Positions 1-11,543 are shown, counted from the stretch's first letter. The stretch: 64,000 bases of DNA from Datisca glomerata (GCA_003255025.1 QANY01002371.1:1488001-1552000), one strand, 5' to 3'. A program made the numbers and translations. The notes: generated from the sequence alone by a model not told the origin.

Positions 1-282
1 CAGTTTGATTTCAATTTCTTCAATTTCAGTTTGATTTAAATATTTTAGTTGCAAATTTCAATATGTTCAGTTTTTGTTTGATTTCAATATTTTGGTTTCA
101 ATTCCTCAACTTTCCTGTAACAATTGTAGTTGAACCATCGAACTAGACCAAACCGAACTGTAAGTGACGATTAGGTTCGTTTCGTTTCATATGAACCTCA
201 CGGTTCGGTTCGGCGTAGGGCGTAATCGTGAGTTTCGTTCGGTTTGATTGTTACCCAAATAACCGGACCAAACCCATCTGAA
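1..282. repeat. AT-rich repeat with GGTTCGG-type motifs
   Basis: No coding potential is seen. Bases 1-110 repeat the phrase 'tttgatttcaat' with variations, and 130-280 carry repeated ggttcggttcgg/ccgaac motifs of the kind common in non-autonomous plant DNA transposons. No second terminus was found in the window, so the element cannot be delimited or named. Confidence 0.35.
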
Positions 283-375
283 CTTTGTCTGAAAATCAAC
301 TTACCTCCCTAAACTATTTTTTTCTCCCGAATTGGTACTTCAACTTTTTTCATCTATCACTTTACCACATGACCG
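283..375 (-). repeat. Inverted copy of the 4.5-4.8 kb repeat
   Basis: Read on the minus strand, this stretch (phrases such as 'accaattcgggag', 'atagtttagggagg') matches the two plus-strand copies at about 4,490-4,600 and 4,680-4,795, by eye roughly 80%. The inverted arrangement around the Copia remnant may be a pair of terminal inverted repeats or simply two insertions of one dispersed repeat. The stretch 376-554 holds nothing recognisable. Confidence 0.6.
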
Positions 376-554
376 TCAAATGACTGTTAAATACTCACAT
401 GCATGGAAAATGCCTATTTTTTTCCAATTTTACCCTTGTCTTCAACCTTATAAGGTATATATCTCTCATGTTTTCCGATAAAAAAATCATCAACAAATTG
501 CATCTCCCTATTTACTAATTTGTCAAAGTTTTGAAAAGAATCAGCTTAACTTAA

Positions 555-1632
555 TGTTATCCAAAATCTTGTGTGTTATTTCACCATTTTTATGTTTAAC
601 GTTATTTAAAATATGTAGATATTTTGATCTTATATTATGATCATAGATAATGAATAAAATTGTCAGTAACATATTAAAGTATGAAATCATTAATGAATGG
701 TTGCTAGTACGGTTCACTAAGCAATATAAATACGTGTGATCTAGATCCGGATCATTGATGTGGATAGGCATCTTAGTGAATGTACTTCATATAATAAGAT
801 TAAATATGATAGGACCGATGTGAATTAATATCTTTATTAACGTGTCGTTTATCATAAAGATTTAATACACATCAATTTGATTATCATATGTAGATCAGTC
901 TGAATCCTGAGTAGTCCTGAACTCTTATGCATGTCTATAGGATCTTTTGAATCACTCGATAAGGTCTGTTTGTTAATCAGGCTAGTGACTTTTATTTTGA
1001 AGATTCAGTGATATGGGTGGCTGGAGACATGATCTTACAAGATTTGAAATCTAAGCTTTCTTAACGAATTGTATATTGATTCTCTTAAGTGTTAATTCTG
1101 GAACTGAATAGTTATTGAGCTCAAATTTATAATAAGATTATAAATTAGCCATTTACTAGTGGATTAATGATACTTAAAAATCAAGAGGTAATTAGAAGGG
1201 TAAAACGGTAATTTTGATTCGTTTCAATTTACGAACCAATAATTGGAGGACAGAACTACATGAGATGATTATGTCAATGGACTACATGAGAATACTCTGT
1301 AAATACATTCTATAATCTCTAAGAGTGCAATTCTATATTTATAAGGGAGTAATAATAGAATTAATAAATAAGATTATTTAATTAAAGAGTTTAATTAATA
1401 ATCTAGTTTATTGGAGCTTAGGATTATATATTCATGGTCTCTAAGTCACATCTCTACTACACTGTCTAGGGTGTGAATATTTCAGGATATGAGAAAAGGA
1501 TTGACTTGCAAAATGAATTTTTATTTGGGGCAAGTATATAATTATGAGATAATTATGTGTGATTAATTAATTAAAAATTAATTAATTGAATTTTTTATAT
1601 ATTTAAATATAATTTTTGGAAATTATATATAT
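555..1632 (+). repeat. LTR-like dispersed repeat, copy A (right end cut)
   Basis: About 1.08 kb of non-coding AT-rich sequence, collinear with 32,424-33,480 (copy C); its right half, from about 1,063, also matches 2,655-3,215 (copy B). Shared phrases include 'gtagatcagtctgaatcc', 'tctcttaagtgttaattc' and 'aataattggaggacagaac'. Length, dispersion and association with Copia polymerase sequence suggest the LTR of a Copia family, but no clean TG..CA ends or target duplication are visible. The copy stops in a TA-rich run where the Copia coding fragment starts. Confidence 0.65.
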
Positions 1633-1971
1633 GGCAAATGAACGTCAAGACAGCTTTTTTAAATGACTCTCTTGAAAAAAGTATTTATATGATGCAACCA
1701 GAAGGGTTCGTGCAAAATGGGAAAGATATGAAAGTATGCAAATTGCTTAAATCTATTTATAGATTAAAGCAAGTATCTAGATCTTGAAGAAAGCATTTAT
1801 ATGGAAAATGATCGTCAAGACAGCTTTTCTAAATGACTCTCTTGAAGAAAGCACTTATATGATGCAACCAAAAGGGTTCGTGCAAAATGGGCAAGATAAG
1901 AAAGTGTGCAAGTTGCTTAAATCTATTTATGGATTAAAGCAAGCATCTAGATCTTGGAATCTTACCTTTGA
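1632..1971 (+). repeat. 170-bp tandem duplication inside the Copia RT
   Basis: Bases from about 1,632 to 1,785 recur at 1,802-1,955 with a constant offset of 170 bp ('gtcaagacagctttt' at 1,644 and 1,814; 'atctatttat' at 1,751 and 1,921). The first unit carries stops such as TAG and TGA; the second stays open. The duplicated segment encodes the RT motif from VKTAFLND to SIYGLKQ. Confidence 0.9.
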
Positions 1972-2650
1972 TGACATTATAAAGTCTTATGGCTTTAAAC
2001 AAAAGGTTGACGAAGCCCGTGTTTATAAATACACCAAAGATAAAATAATGGTTTTCTTAGTTCTTTATACTAATGATATTCTACTCATTGTGAATGATGT
2101 AGAAACTTTGTCAAAAATAAAGAAGTGGTTAGTTGAGAAATTTCAAATGACGGATTTGGGAGAAGCGAGCTATGTTCTAGGCATTCAAATCTTAAGGGAT
2201 ATAAAGAATAAGTTCTTGACACTTTCTCAAGCATCTTATATTGATAAGGTACTGGAGAGATTCTCTATGAAAAATTTCAAGAAAAGTCAATAACCGACCA
2301 CACATGGAATTGTCATCTCCAAGGAACAATGTCCTAAGACACCTTAGGAGGAAGATGATATGAGAAAGGTTCCCTATGTTTTAGCAGTTAGGAGTCTCAT
2401 GTATGCCATATTGTGTACGAAACCGAACATCTGTTATGCAGTGGGAATTGTCAATCGTTATCAATCAAATCCAGGTTTGGATACTTGATTGCAGTAAAGC
2501 ACATTCTCAAATATCTTAGGAGAACAAGAAATTATATGCTTGTTTAATCAAGTGGAGACTTGAACCCCACTAGATATACTGATTTTGTTTTTCAATCAGC
2601 AAAGACAGTCAAAAGTCAACTTCTAGATCAGTATTCACCTCAAATGACCC
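1633..2650 (+). pseudogene. Copia retrotransposon reverse transcriptase/RNase H fragment
   Basis: A remnant of a Ty1/Copia polyprotein, which in an intact element copies the RNA genome into DNA in cytoplasmic particles. The frame 1,784-2,293 shows the Copia RT landmarks VKTAFLND, the MMQPKGFV region, SIYGLKQASRSW and DLGEASYVLGIQIL. The catalytic YVDD box reads YTND, so one essential aspartate is lost. After a stop at 2,291, the connection region (VPYVLAV-SLMYAILCTKP) and the start of RNase H continue with several stops. Integrase, protease and gag are missing. An internal 170-bp tandem duplication precedes the open frame. It is flanked by LTR-like copies A and B and is certainly inactive. 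Confidence 0.9.
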
Positions 2651-2654
2651 CACG

Positions 2655-4190
2655 TGACGATCGTATATTAGTTCTCTTAAGTGTTAATTCTGAAACTGAA
2701 TGGTTATTGAGCTCAAATTTATAATAAGATTATGAACTAGTCATTCACTAGTAGATTAATGGTACTTAATGATCAAGAGATAACTAGAAGGGAAAAATGG
2801 TAATTTTAATCAGTTCTAATTTACGAACCAATAATTGGAGGACAGAACTACATAAAATGACTATGTCAGTGGTCTACATCAGAATACTCTGTAAATACAT
2901 TCTATAATCTCTAAGAGTGCAATTTTATATTTACAGTGGAGTAATAATGAAATCAATAAATAATATTATTTATTGAAAGAATTTAATTAATAATCTGGTT
3001 TATTAAAGCTTAATATTATAGGCCCATAGTCCCCAAGTCACATTTATACTACACTATCTACGATGTGAATATTTTAGGACATGAGAAAATGACTGATTTG
3101 TAAACGAAATTTTTATTATAGGACAAGTACATAATTTCAAGGTAATTATGTGTGATTAATTAATTAATTAAAATATTTATATATTTAAATATAATTTTTG
3201 GAAATTATATATATATATATATGTATGTATAAAATTAACATTTTTTAATATCGATAAGTGAGACAGAATATCAAATTTGTGAAATTAGATAATTAAATGA
3301 TTATTAGATAATAATTTAAATCAACTAAATCTGTTATTTATAAAATAACAGATAAGTTAGTTGATAGGGATAATCAGAAATATTAATTTTAAATTAACTG
3401 ATATCTAGATAATAATCCGATTAAAATAAATATTAAATTCACAGTAAATGTCACGTGTCAAACACTGATAGGGTATCGGTGTTTGACACGTGCTATTGCA
3501 ATACCACATGGCGCTACAGTGGTGCCGTGAGGCACAGTGTTGGCTCACGGCATACTACAGTGCCATGTGGCATTGCAGTTCTGTACAATTACAGTGGGTC
3601 CCACTATAATTGATAATTTTATAATTAAATATTATTTCAGTTTATCCTTAAAAATATGATATGCCATTATCTAGTATATATACAAATATTGTTCTAATGG
3701 CCTAGGTGGTTGAAAGAAGAGTAGATAATTAGTTGATCCGATCATCAGTTCGTCAATCAAGAGTTGAATTGATAACAGGATTAGTGTTAGAGAGATTTTT
3801 CTGTGATTAAACGTTAATCAAATCTCTAAAAGATTAATCATCACGTTCTTTTAGAAAATTGTCTCACTAAAATCATTCTCAGTAAATCTCTAGATCTCAT
3901 GTGTTAAGAATATCTAGAGACAGAAAAAGTATCTTCTAATATTCTACATACTCACACACGTTCTAGTGTGTTGAGGATTGACTTGAAAGATCTTGGTGTA
4001 GATCTCAGAGTCTACTGATCATTAGAAGGATTTCATGGGAACAGAGGATCGGTCAATTTTTACAAGGACACTTAATATAAATTACAAGAGGTATATGATT
4101 CCTAACCTTAAATGTTGTAGATTTATTTTATAAATATATAATAGATCCTAATGATTGAAAACGAGTTTTCAATAAAAGTATTTATTTGGT
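2655..4190 (+). repeat. LTR-like dispersed repeat, copy B (left end cut)
   Basis: It starts mid-repeat, at the base matching about 1,063 of copy A, then runs past copy A's right end. From 3,500 it shares 'cagtgccatgtggca'-type motifs with 33,720-33,830 of copy C. Beyond 3,660 it continues with a TATA-like 'tatatatacaaat' and a leader-like stretch ('gatctcagagtctactgatc'), as expected for the R/U5 part of a plant Copia LTR. The right boundary is uncertain. Confidence 0.6.
3452..3492. repeat. 18-bp inverted repeat (hairpin) in LTR-like copy B
   Basis: The left arm 'cacgtgtcaaacactgat' (3,452-3,469) and right arm 'atcggtgtttgacacgtg' (3,475-3,492) pair at 17 of 18 positions (one T/G wobble) around a 5-base loop. 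Each arm holds CACGTG-type or CACGTGTC E-box/ABRE-like cores. The hairpin is absent from copy C at the equivalent place. Confidence 0.85.
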
Positions 4191-4479
4191 TATTGTGGCG
4201 TTGCGTAAGTTTTATTTTATTAAAAGATTCATTTTTTATTTAAAGTTTAATTTTTTAAAAGGTCATGCGCATCCACGCCTCCGCCGCTCACGCGCCGCGA
4301 CGACTAGCAAAATCAACATAACTGTCATATCATATCCTCCAACAAAATATTTACAATATTTATCAACAAAATAATTGAATAATTATCATATCCACCTGTC
4401 ATAACATATCCTTCAACAAAATCAAAAGCCTATTTCATGGTAGGAACGATGTTATATACACCTAAGTTTCAGTTAAACC

Positions 4480-4795
4480 TGGAATTTTGGGTTCAGGGGG
4501 TAAAGTGATGGATGAAGAAAGTTTAAGTACTAATTCAGAAGAAAAAATAGCTTAGGGGGTAAATTAATTTTCAGACAAAATTCAAGGGATCCTATGATAT
4601 TGACCCAAAAATAAATTAGGAATCATGTACAATACACATGTCAATTAAATGGCTTTAAACTTGAAATTTCATTGAGGGGTGTAAAATGATGGATGAAAAA
4701 ACTTTAAGTACCAATTCGAAAAAATAAATAGTTTAGGGAGATAAATTGATTTTGGGATAAAATTCAGGGGTCCTATGATATTAACCATTTTATGT
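4480..4795 (+). repeat. Two tandem copies of a short dispersed repeat
   Basis: About 4,490-4,610 and 4,670-4,795 are diverged copies of one unit (shared 'gtaaa-tgatggatgaa', 'tcctatgatatt-acc'), spaced about 185 bp apart. Both are inverted relative to 283-375. Non-coding. Confidence 0.7.
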
Positions 4796-7559
4796 CAAAG
4801 GAAGTGAATAAATGATATTGAATAAGTTTATTCGGCTAATTTGTTATTTAATAAAATAATGATTAAAAGATAAATTCACTAATAAATTTTATTTAGTAAA
4901 TTTATTTACTTTATTATCTGTATTTCATTAATTTATCTCAATTTATTATCTCTACCTCAATATTTTATCTCAATTTATTGTCCTTACCTCATTATTTTAT
5001 CTAAATCAATTGTTTAAGGTTATTTTAGGAATACTATTAATATGTTTGGATAGAATTGTCAAAGAAATATTTTTCAAATATCCATACTTTTAGAAGTAAT
5101 AAGATTAGAGATTATAGAATCAAATATATGTATACCACTTATGTATATAGATACTATAGATTATAGATGGTATTAATTTTCATAAAATTATGACCACTAC
5201 ATATTAATCAAAATCATTGATAATATCAAAGAATAATGACACTATTAAAGAATAAAATAAAATAAAAAGGGGTCATTAAAATTTTATACTCTCTTAATGC
5301 TCTTTTAAAGATACTAGATGTGAAAAACGTGTGTTACACGTGGTGTGAAACAAAATAGTTTCCTTTAGTTTTCAAACCCTAAAGTAAATAAGAATAATAT
5401 TGGCTCTTAAAATTATGTTGAATGGGTAATTTTAAATGTTTTTCCCTATTCATGGATATATAACCATCATTTACAAATGTCGTTTATTAAATGTTAGCTA
5501 GCTAAATGAACATACACAAATAAAATAAATTAACTCTATAAAAATGTTAATTGAGCATAAATTAACTCTATAAAAATAACACATCTATAAAAAGAATATA
5601 TCTCTCTAGTCAAGAAAAAATTGTAATAAAAATAGAAGATGAAAATATAACAAATTAATTGGTGAAACGTAAAAATACCCAAGAGATCACTTGTAGTAAT
5701 GATCTCTTTAAGTATATTTATAAACACTCTTAAACTCAAAGAATTAATTCAATAATGCACATAACTATGAGTAAAATAAATTAAGGTTGCAACTTGTAGG
5801 TTAATTCATATATTCTCCCAATAACTTCATATGACTTTTCACTTCTCATCTTCTTTTCACATTTACACATAACTTTTCCATTTCGTCATTAAAGTCTCTT
5901 TTATTATTCATAATTCTCTATTATTCATGTTTTTTAATCTCACTATTACCTCAAGTTTATTACAAATATAAGACTTTTTCAATAACCACTAAAAGATTAT
6001 ACTTTAGTGATATTTTTTGTTGTACAAATGTATCACAATACTCATTTGAATCAACCATTTTATAAAAATTTAAGTGGTAGCATATCTAATATTTTTCTAA
6101 CCACATGAACTTCCTAGAATCCGTAACTTTAAATATTTTATCTGAGTATAAATATATATGAATAGTAGTCTATCAAATTAGTTTTCTTATATCAATATTT
6201 TATACACCATACAATGTTAATGTGAAATTTTGATTGAAAATATGTTCATTTCTACAATAAGTTCGTTTAAAAATTTAAATTTAACAAATTAGTGCTATGT
6301 AATTTTTATTCGTCTTTATATTCTCTGTCATGGTGTTCTTTTATTCGTCTTTATATTTTGGTACAAATATTGTTCTTTTTTAATTCTTTTTAAGGTATAT
6401 GGCTATTCATTTCTCTCATTTTTAGTTTATCGCCTATTAAATACATTAAGACAATAGTTGTAATATAGAAAATAATAAATATATTTAATTAAATTAATAA
6501 GTTAATCTACAGTAAATATATTTAAATGAATTTACATTAAATAAGTTGTAGAGTGTTTTTGAAATTTAATTAATTTAGTTAGATAAATGTATCTGAAGAA
6601 TTCTCTCCCCTATAAGTCTCAGTTAGAAGTAGTAGTGATTATAGATAGATCATAGACTAGTCCATGAGTACGTGGTGCACGTGTTGATGTCAAAAATAAA
6701 AAAAAATTATTTTTGTCTTGCAAATAAAAATATTTTTATGAATAACATATATCGGCCAGTGCTTTTAGGGGTATCAAATATACAAAAAAAAAAACAAAAA
6801 AAGAGTCTCGAGGCTTTTCCAGATCTTTCAAAGATCAATTATACTTAAAAGCTAAAACTTAGTTCCTTGCCACATAAAAGAAAAAAAATAGTAATTTGAT
6901 GAAAGACGTGTATAATACTGAACCGCGTGTCATATAATATATCCATCTAATATCTAATTGATTAATGTTGCATTATAATATACAATAAATCTCATCTAAT
7001 TGATTAATCATCTCATTTAATTCTACTTATGTCATGCAAACTCGTGCTATGCACGAGATTAAAAAAATTCAGTCATGAAATTAAAATTGATTGAGTTGAT
7101 GCTATTACAAATTAGAAAGGTGAGAAGAAGTAAACGATGAAATATTAGGTAAAATTAGTACTTAAACCAATTACTTGCTGATAAATTTTGTTTTTTTGGC
7201 TCTTCATTACTTTTACTTCAAATGCCTTTAACCAATTAGTAGTTTATGTGTTTTGTTGTATTTAATATCTTGTGTCCATATGCTTTCATATATATATATA
7301 TATATATCAATTGACTAAACTCTATCAATTTTATGTTACTACCCATATGCATTAATTTTACTTTCTCTCCATATGTAAAACATTAAAGACACATCTTAAA
7401 ATTTGAAAATCAGTATAAATTTTAATTGGCTCATTAAGGAAATAGTATATTTCTAGAAAATAAGGAAGAAAATTACCAAAAAAAGTTATATTTGTAAGAA
7501 TGACCAGTTTTTTTCTAACTGTCAATTTTTTAAAAAAAATTGGAAGAATTTTATATACA

Positions 7560-7760
7560 GGTGGTGTACTATGGTATAAAAAAACATGCAATTGTATATA
7601 TTTATATACTATAGTATATTTTAATATATCATCAATATACCGTGGTATATTTTTATATATCATCTGTGGTATACTATGATATATTCAAATATTATAGTAT
7701 ATTTTAATATACTTTCAGTATATCGTGATATATTTATAGTAAATTATTATATATCATCAG
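7560..7760. repeat. AT-rich palindromic tandem repeat
   Basis: Words such as 'tatactatagtatatttta', 'accgtggtatatttt' and 'tatcgtgatatattt' recur about every 35-45 bp with self-complementary cores. Degenerate and non-coding. Confidence 0.6.
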
Positions 7761-7934
7761 TCATAATCTCAGAAATCCGGAAATCAAACTCAAACTCGTC
7801 CTCTCCTTGTCTTCTTCACCTCTCTTGCTGAAATCCCAAAAATCCAATCAAACCACAAAATCAAAAAATCATACAACAAATTGATGATAAATCCTCAAAA
7901 TCAAGAAAATCAAAAATAAAAAACACATCAAACC

Positions 7935-8120
7935 ACAAATCACGAAGAGAGAGGACGAATGGAGAAGAAGAAATAATAAATAGGTAGAGAAGAAAGAAGC
8001 AAAGAAGATGAAGAGAGAAGACGAAGGCGAATGGAGAGAAGAATGATGCAGAGACGAAGGGAAGAGAAGAAAGATACAGACACGAAGGAAGAAGATGAAG
8101 TGATGAAGAGAAATCGGTCA
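7935..8120 (+). repeat. Purine-rich (GAAGA)n-like tract
   Basis: The plus strand is almost all A and G, with reiterated 'gaagaga', 'gaagaaga' and 'gacgaag' words. Such tracts occur near transposon leaders and in plant 5' regions; here nothing downstream is coding. Confidence 0.65.
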
Positions 8121-9269
8121 TTTTTACAAATAAAAAATTTTTGAGCTATTTTCTAAAACAACAAAAAAAGTGACCATATTTCCTAATTTTTCCATTTTAA
8201 TTAGAGACAACACATTTAGTTTTTTAAAAAAGACCAGTCTTTTATTTTAAACATCCCCATGTTGTTTCACTCTAGCTGGAAGGATTATTTGCTTGATAAT
8301 TCTTAATATTCTTTTACTTAGTCTTTCCTATAACAAAATATCTACATATATAGTTCATCAAGAATTATTAAATCAGATACTTTTGAAGGACGTTCTTGAT
8401 AACAGACTGAGCCAATTACTTCATGAATTTGCATTGTTTCTACAGTTGTATAATTTATTATATAACACCTCAAAAAATTCTTCTCAATAAACGGATGACA
8501 TAAGTAATAAAATATTCAATGATATTGCATGCCACGTAATGGAGAATGCTATAAGAGACAGAGAGATATATATAATATCAAAGTAAAACCATAAGTAGGG
8601 GAAAAAATATATGGAAAAACAAAATATTCATACCAGAGTTGAACAACCATAATTCATCGATGAACCTCTTTATATAAAATGACAATGAAGAAATGGTGCT
8701 TTTTAACTCTTTATTAGTCCTGCACAATGGATATTTATTTCTTCACCACCTATAAAAAGAGCAAATCAATGAACAAATTTAAAAATCAATGAACAAAGGG
8801 TAGTTCATCTTCATCAGCAACCAAGAACGCCTGTTCTCATTATTATTAGCACAAATTAACAAAAACTCATAAATTCAGTGAGAAATCATCATTAGATTCA
8901 TTCATCTTTTGCTTCCAGGCAAAGGAAAATTGAGTAATATGGTACATGAGTGTTATTGGAAGAAATGAGGGAGAAAACGAAAGGCGAGGAATGGATTTGG
9001 AATACACTTCTAAGCTGTCAGACTTGACCATGCATACCTATGATTTGTGTTCATCTAAATCAAAATATATTGCACTAATCATCAACTGAATCTTATCTTG
9101 ATTACTGTTCCGTCTGGTGTGCATGTCTTCCCTGCAAAGCACAAAAATAAAATGGAAGTTAGAATGCGAATTAGATAGCGACTGAAAAGCTAAGTAAATA
9201 GGCAGGAGAATCGGAAATATATAGTTGGTGGGTGGCCTTTTGATTGGTAGAGACCTATTGACACACCAT

Positions 9270-10245
9270 CACTTTCAATTTTGGATTACGTTTGTCTTTT
9301 ATTTATCTTTTGCAGTGAGATTCTCGTTAGACATTCTGTCCATCATGCTAAACGGAAAGAGCTAAAGAATCTCAGGCTAGAAAATTGGCTTGGCTCCGAC
9401 CTGATAGACTTGTTTGTCAGCATTTTGACTTGGGAGGCTCGTCGTGCGTCGATGAGCAACCGATTCTGGTTTCTTCCCACGTTATTTGTTGTGAGTATCT
9501 ACTACTCAGTAACCTCCTTATTTTAGGTTTGTATGTACCTTGTATATTTTGTTTTTGTTGTACCAGTGTAGAGTCAATGTGTTTCAAAATTAGTAGAACT
9601 TTCTAATTTGGTAAGGAAACATAAGATCGTGGATAGATACGCGTCAACGCTTGAGCTAGAAACGATGATAAACAAATTTAATGTAGTTAAAATATTAAAT
9701 TTTGACTTAGTATGATTGTGTAAATGTATTGTGTAAACTAGATCTGTATTCCAGTACACGATGGTCGAGATCATTGGTTTATGGCTAAGATCTCCATCAT
9801 GGACGAGGAAGCCACCGTATGGGACACCTTGCCAAATGGCCGACTTAACGCGGGACGGACCGAAAAGGTAAAAAGATTGTATGTTCTAAACCCTCATCAT
9901 GACTTGTAATTTATCTTATAGCATGTATGATTTTGACATTGATTACATTTTTTATATTTTGTGAATAAAATTATAGTTAGAAGGTATGGACATGATATTT
10001 GGACCTAATCTCATAGATTTGTTGCCTCCGCCGACAATCTTCTCTTCATTCAAAATTTCAAGGCCGCCCCAAGTCGTCATCCAATCAAATGGGTAAGTTC
10101 ACTGATCTTGAATTTGATTGGGCTTCCTTCACCCTTGAATGATGTACTTATCATTACGTTTACAGGAGTGATTTTGGTGTGTAGGTCTTGAGATATATAG
10201 ATGACATTAGGGTAGAAATTGTTCGCGACTATCGTTCCCATGTAA
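9270..10245 (+). pseudogene. Ulp1/C48 cysteine-protease-like gene remnant
   Basis: Four exon-like blocks resemble the C-terminal catalytic domain of Ulp1-type (SUMO protease, C48) proteins, which plant Mutator-like elements often carry. Block 1 (about 9,300-9,489) reads NWLGSDLIDLFVSIL and FWFLPTLF. Block 2 (9,748-9,867) has the His-Trp site in IPVHDGRDHWFMAK and an Asp in TVWDTLPN. Block 3 (9,977-10,092) ends with Q-V-V-I-Q-S-N-G. Block 4 (10,166-10,240) reads SDFGV-stop-VLRYIDDIRVEIVRDYRS. Blocks 2-3 and 3-4 are bounded by GT and AG and join in phase. The nucleophile Cys expected in D-C-G is Phe, and block 4 has a TAG stop, so it is inactive. The N-terminus is not recognised. It lies near FAR1-type and PMD pseudogenes on the other strand. 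Confidence 0.7.
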
Positions 10246-10497
10246 TATGTTAAATATTGTTTACATTTTGTTAAGCTTAAGAGCTTTGTTTTTTGTTTGT
10301 TATAGTTTCCAGTTCATGAATGATGTACTTATTAGTACGTTTGCATGAGTGATTTTGGTGTGTGGGTCTTGAGATATATGGATGACATCAGGGTAGAAAT
10401 TGTTCGCGACTATCGTTCCTAGGTAATATGTCAAATATTGTTTACATTTTGTTAAGCTTGAGAGCTTTATTTTTTGTTTGTTATAGTTTCCGGTTCT
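10136..10497 (+). repeat. 181-bp tandem duplication of the protease's last exon
   Basis: 10,136-10,316 and 10,317-10,497 are near-identical direct repeats ('gaaattgttcgcgactatcg' in both). Copy 1 keeps the AG acceptor but has TAG in the frame. Copy 2 reads TGG there but has lost the acceptor (cag to cat). Confidence 0.92.
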
Positions 10498-11037
10498 TTT
10501 AGTTCTATACTTGGAAATTTTCTGATTGCTTTAGATTTACTCATTTGAGGTTGTCATTACTTGTTATTTGTTATGGGGTAATGTTAGTTTGGTGAATGTT
10601 CAAACCTTACAGCTCTATTTTCTATTTTGTTTTAGTTTGGAGTTAGGTTTCTTTTAGTTATGTAATTGAAAATTTTCTGATTGTTATGGATTTGCTCGTT
10701 TATGGCCGTCATTGTTGAATTCATTGAGGTGTATGATAGTTTGTTTAATATTGAGAATATTTTTACGAGAGAATAAATCACACAATCTACATTGTAATAT
10801 TTTGTTGAAGATCGTCAATCATCCTTCGAACGACATGCATGATACGTTACATGATAGCGTTGATCGATTTTATAGTAGAAACTCATCTATCTTAGAGACA
10901 CGGCTACCACTGAAGATGAGTCATGCTTTAAAGTAAAGGCTTCAGAAGAGGAAAAAAATGAAGGGATAGATAATATTGTACACATTATTGTGATTATGTC
11001 ATATTTTCTGATGTTCTTGTTCAAACACTCGCCCATT
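10498..11037. other. Spacer without a recognisable gene
   Basis: T-rich intron-like or intergenic sequence downstream of the duplicated protease exon. The apparent 74-codon frame at 10,712-10,936 has no recognisable family. Nothing else is seen. Confidence 0.6.
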
Positions 11038-11171
11038 TGATGAGCTATAGGTTATTGAAGAAGACAACAACGACGGTGCAATCGAAGCAGATTCAAGAGG
11101 GATATCTTCGTACGCTTCGAATTGTATTGTCTCGTCAGTACCGTCTTCATCAATAACCTCTAACTCATCAA
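11038..11171. repeat. Imperfect inverted repeat encoding DEL-x-VI-E/D-ED on both strands
   Basis: 'gatgagctataggttattga' at about 11,038 is mirrored by the reverse complement of 11,145-11,171 ('gatgagttagaggttattga'). Each arm, read outward-in, encodes an acidic peptide beginning DEL-x-VI. Two diverged copies of one short acidic coding tail in opposite orientation would explain it. Confidence 0.55.
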
Positions 11172-11204
11172 ATTTCTCAGAAATGACAAATGGGTCTTCG
11201 TTTT

Positions 11205-11510
11205 GTATATGATTATTGTGTATAGTGTATAGTGAAGATAAATTGATTTTTGTAAGTTTTGTAAGTTATGGTGTACAAGTATGATAAACAGATTTTGTAT
11301 ATTATTGTGTACAACTATAAATAAAAGAGGTTTTTGTAAGTTATCATGTACAGTGATGATAAATAGATGTTGCAGAATTATTGTGTACAGGTATAAATAA
11401 ACAAATTTTTGAAGTTGTTTTGTACAGTGATCATCTTCAGATTTTTCAGAATTATTGTGTACAATTATAAATAAGTAAATTTTTAAAGGGTAAATTGTGT
11501 ACATATTCGT
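11205..11510. repeat. Degenerate 'ttgtgtacaactataaata' tandem repeat
   Basis: Words of the type 'attgtgtaca-tataaata' and 'gtacagtgatgataaat' alternate about every 55-60 bp. The minus strand is open for about 114 codons only because of this repetition (HNN-LQN-FII peptides). No gene is called. Confidence 0.65.
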
Positions 11511-11543
11511 ATATTAACATTCCCAAAAAATTATAAAAGCAAG

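Larger units (their letters stand above)
4800..9230. other. AT-rich gene-free spacer
   Basis: No gene is supportable here. Visible items are a (TA)n run at about 7,289-7,308, AT-rich palindromic reiterations of 'tatactatagtata'-like words at 7,560-7,760, and a purine-rich tract at about 7,935-8,120 on the plus strand. Long apparent frames on the opposite strand of that tract are low-complexity Ser/Phe/Leu runs, not a protein. The rest is ordinary AT-rich spacer, probably old transposon debris. Confidence 0.7.

Noticed and set aside
7861..8121. 86-codon minus-strand frame rich in Ser, Phe and Leu
   Set aside because: It is the complement of a purine-rich low-complexity tract; no domain and no splice context.
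8900..9200. Possible minus-strand exon after a 'tttgtgctttgcag' acceptor near 9,134
   Set aside because: Only about a dozen codons before a stop and no recognisable protein family.
11160..11504. 114-codon minus-strand frame
   Set aside because: Generated by a degenerate tandem repeat; the peptide only mirrors the repeat.
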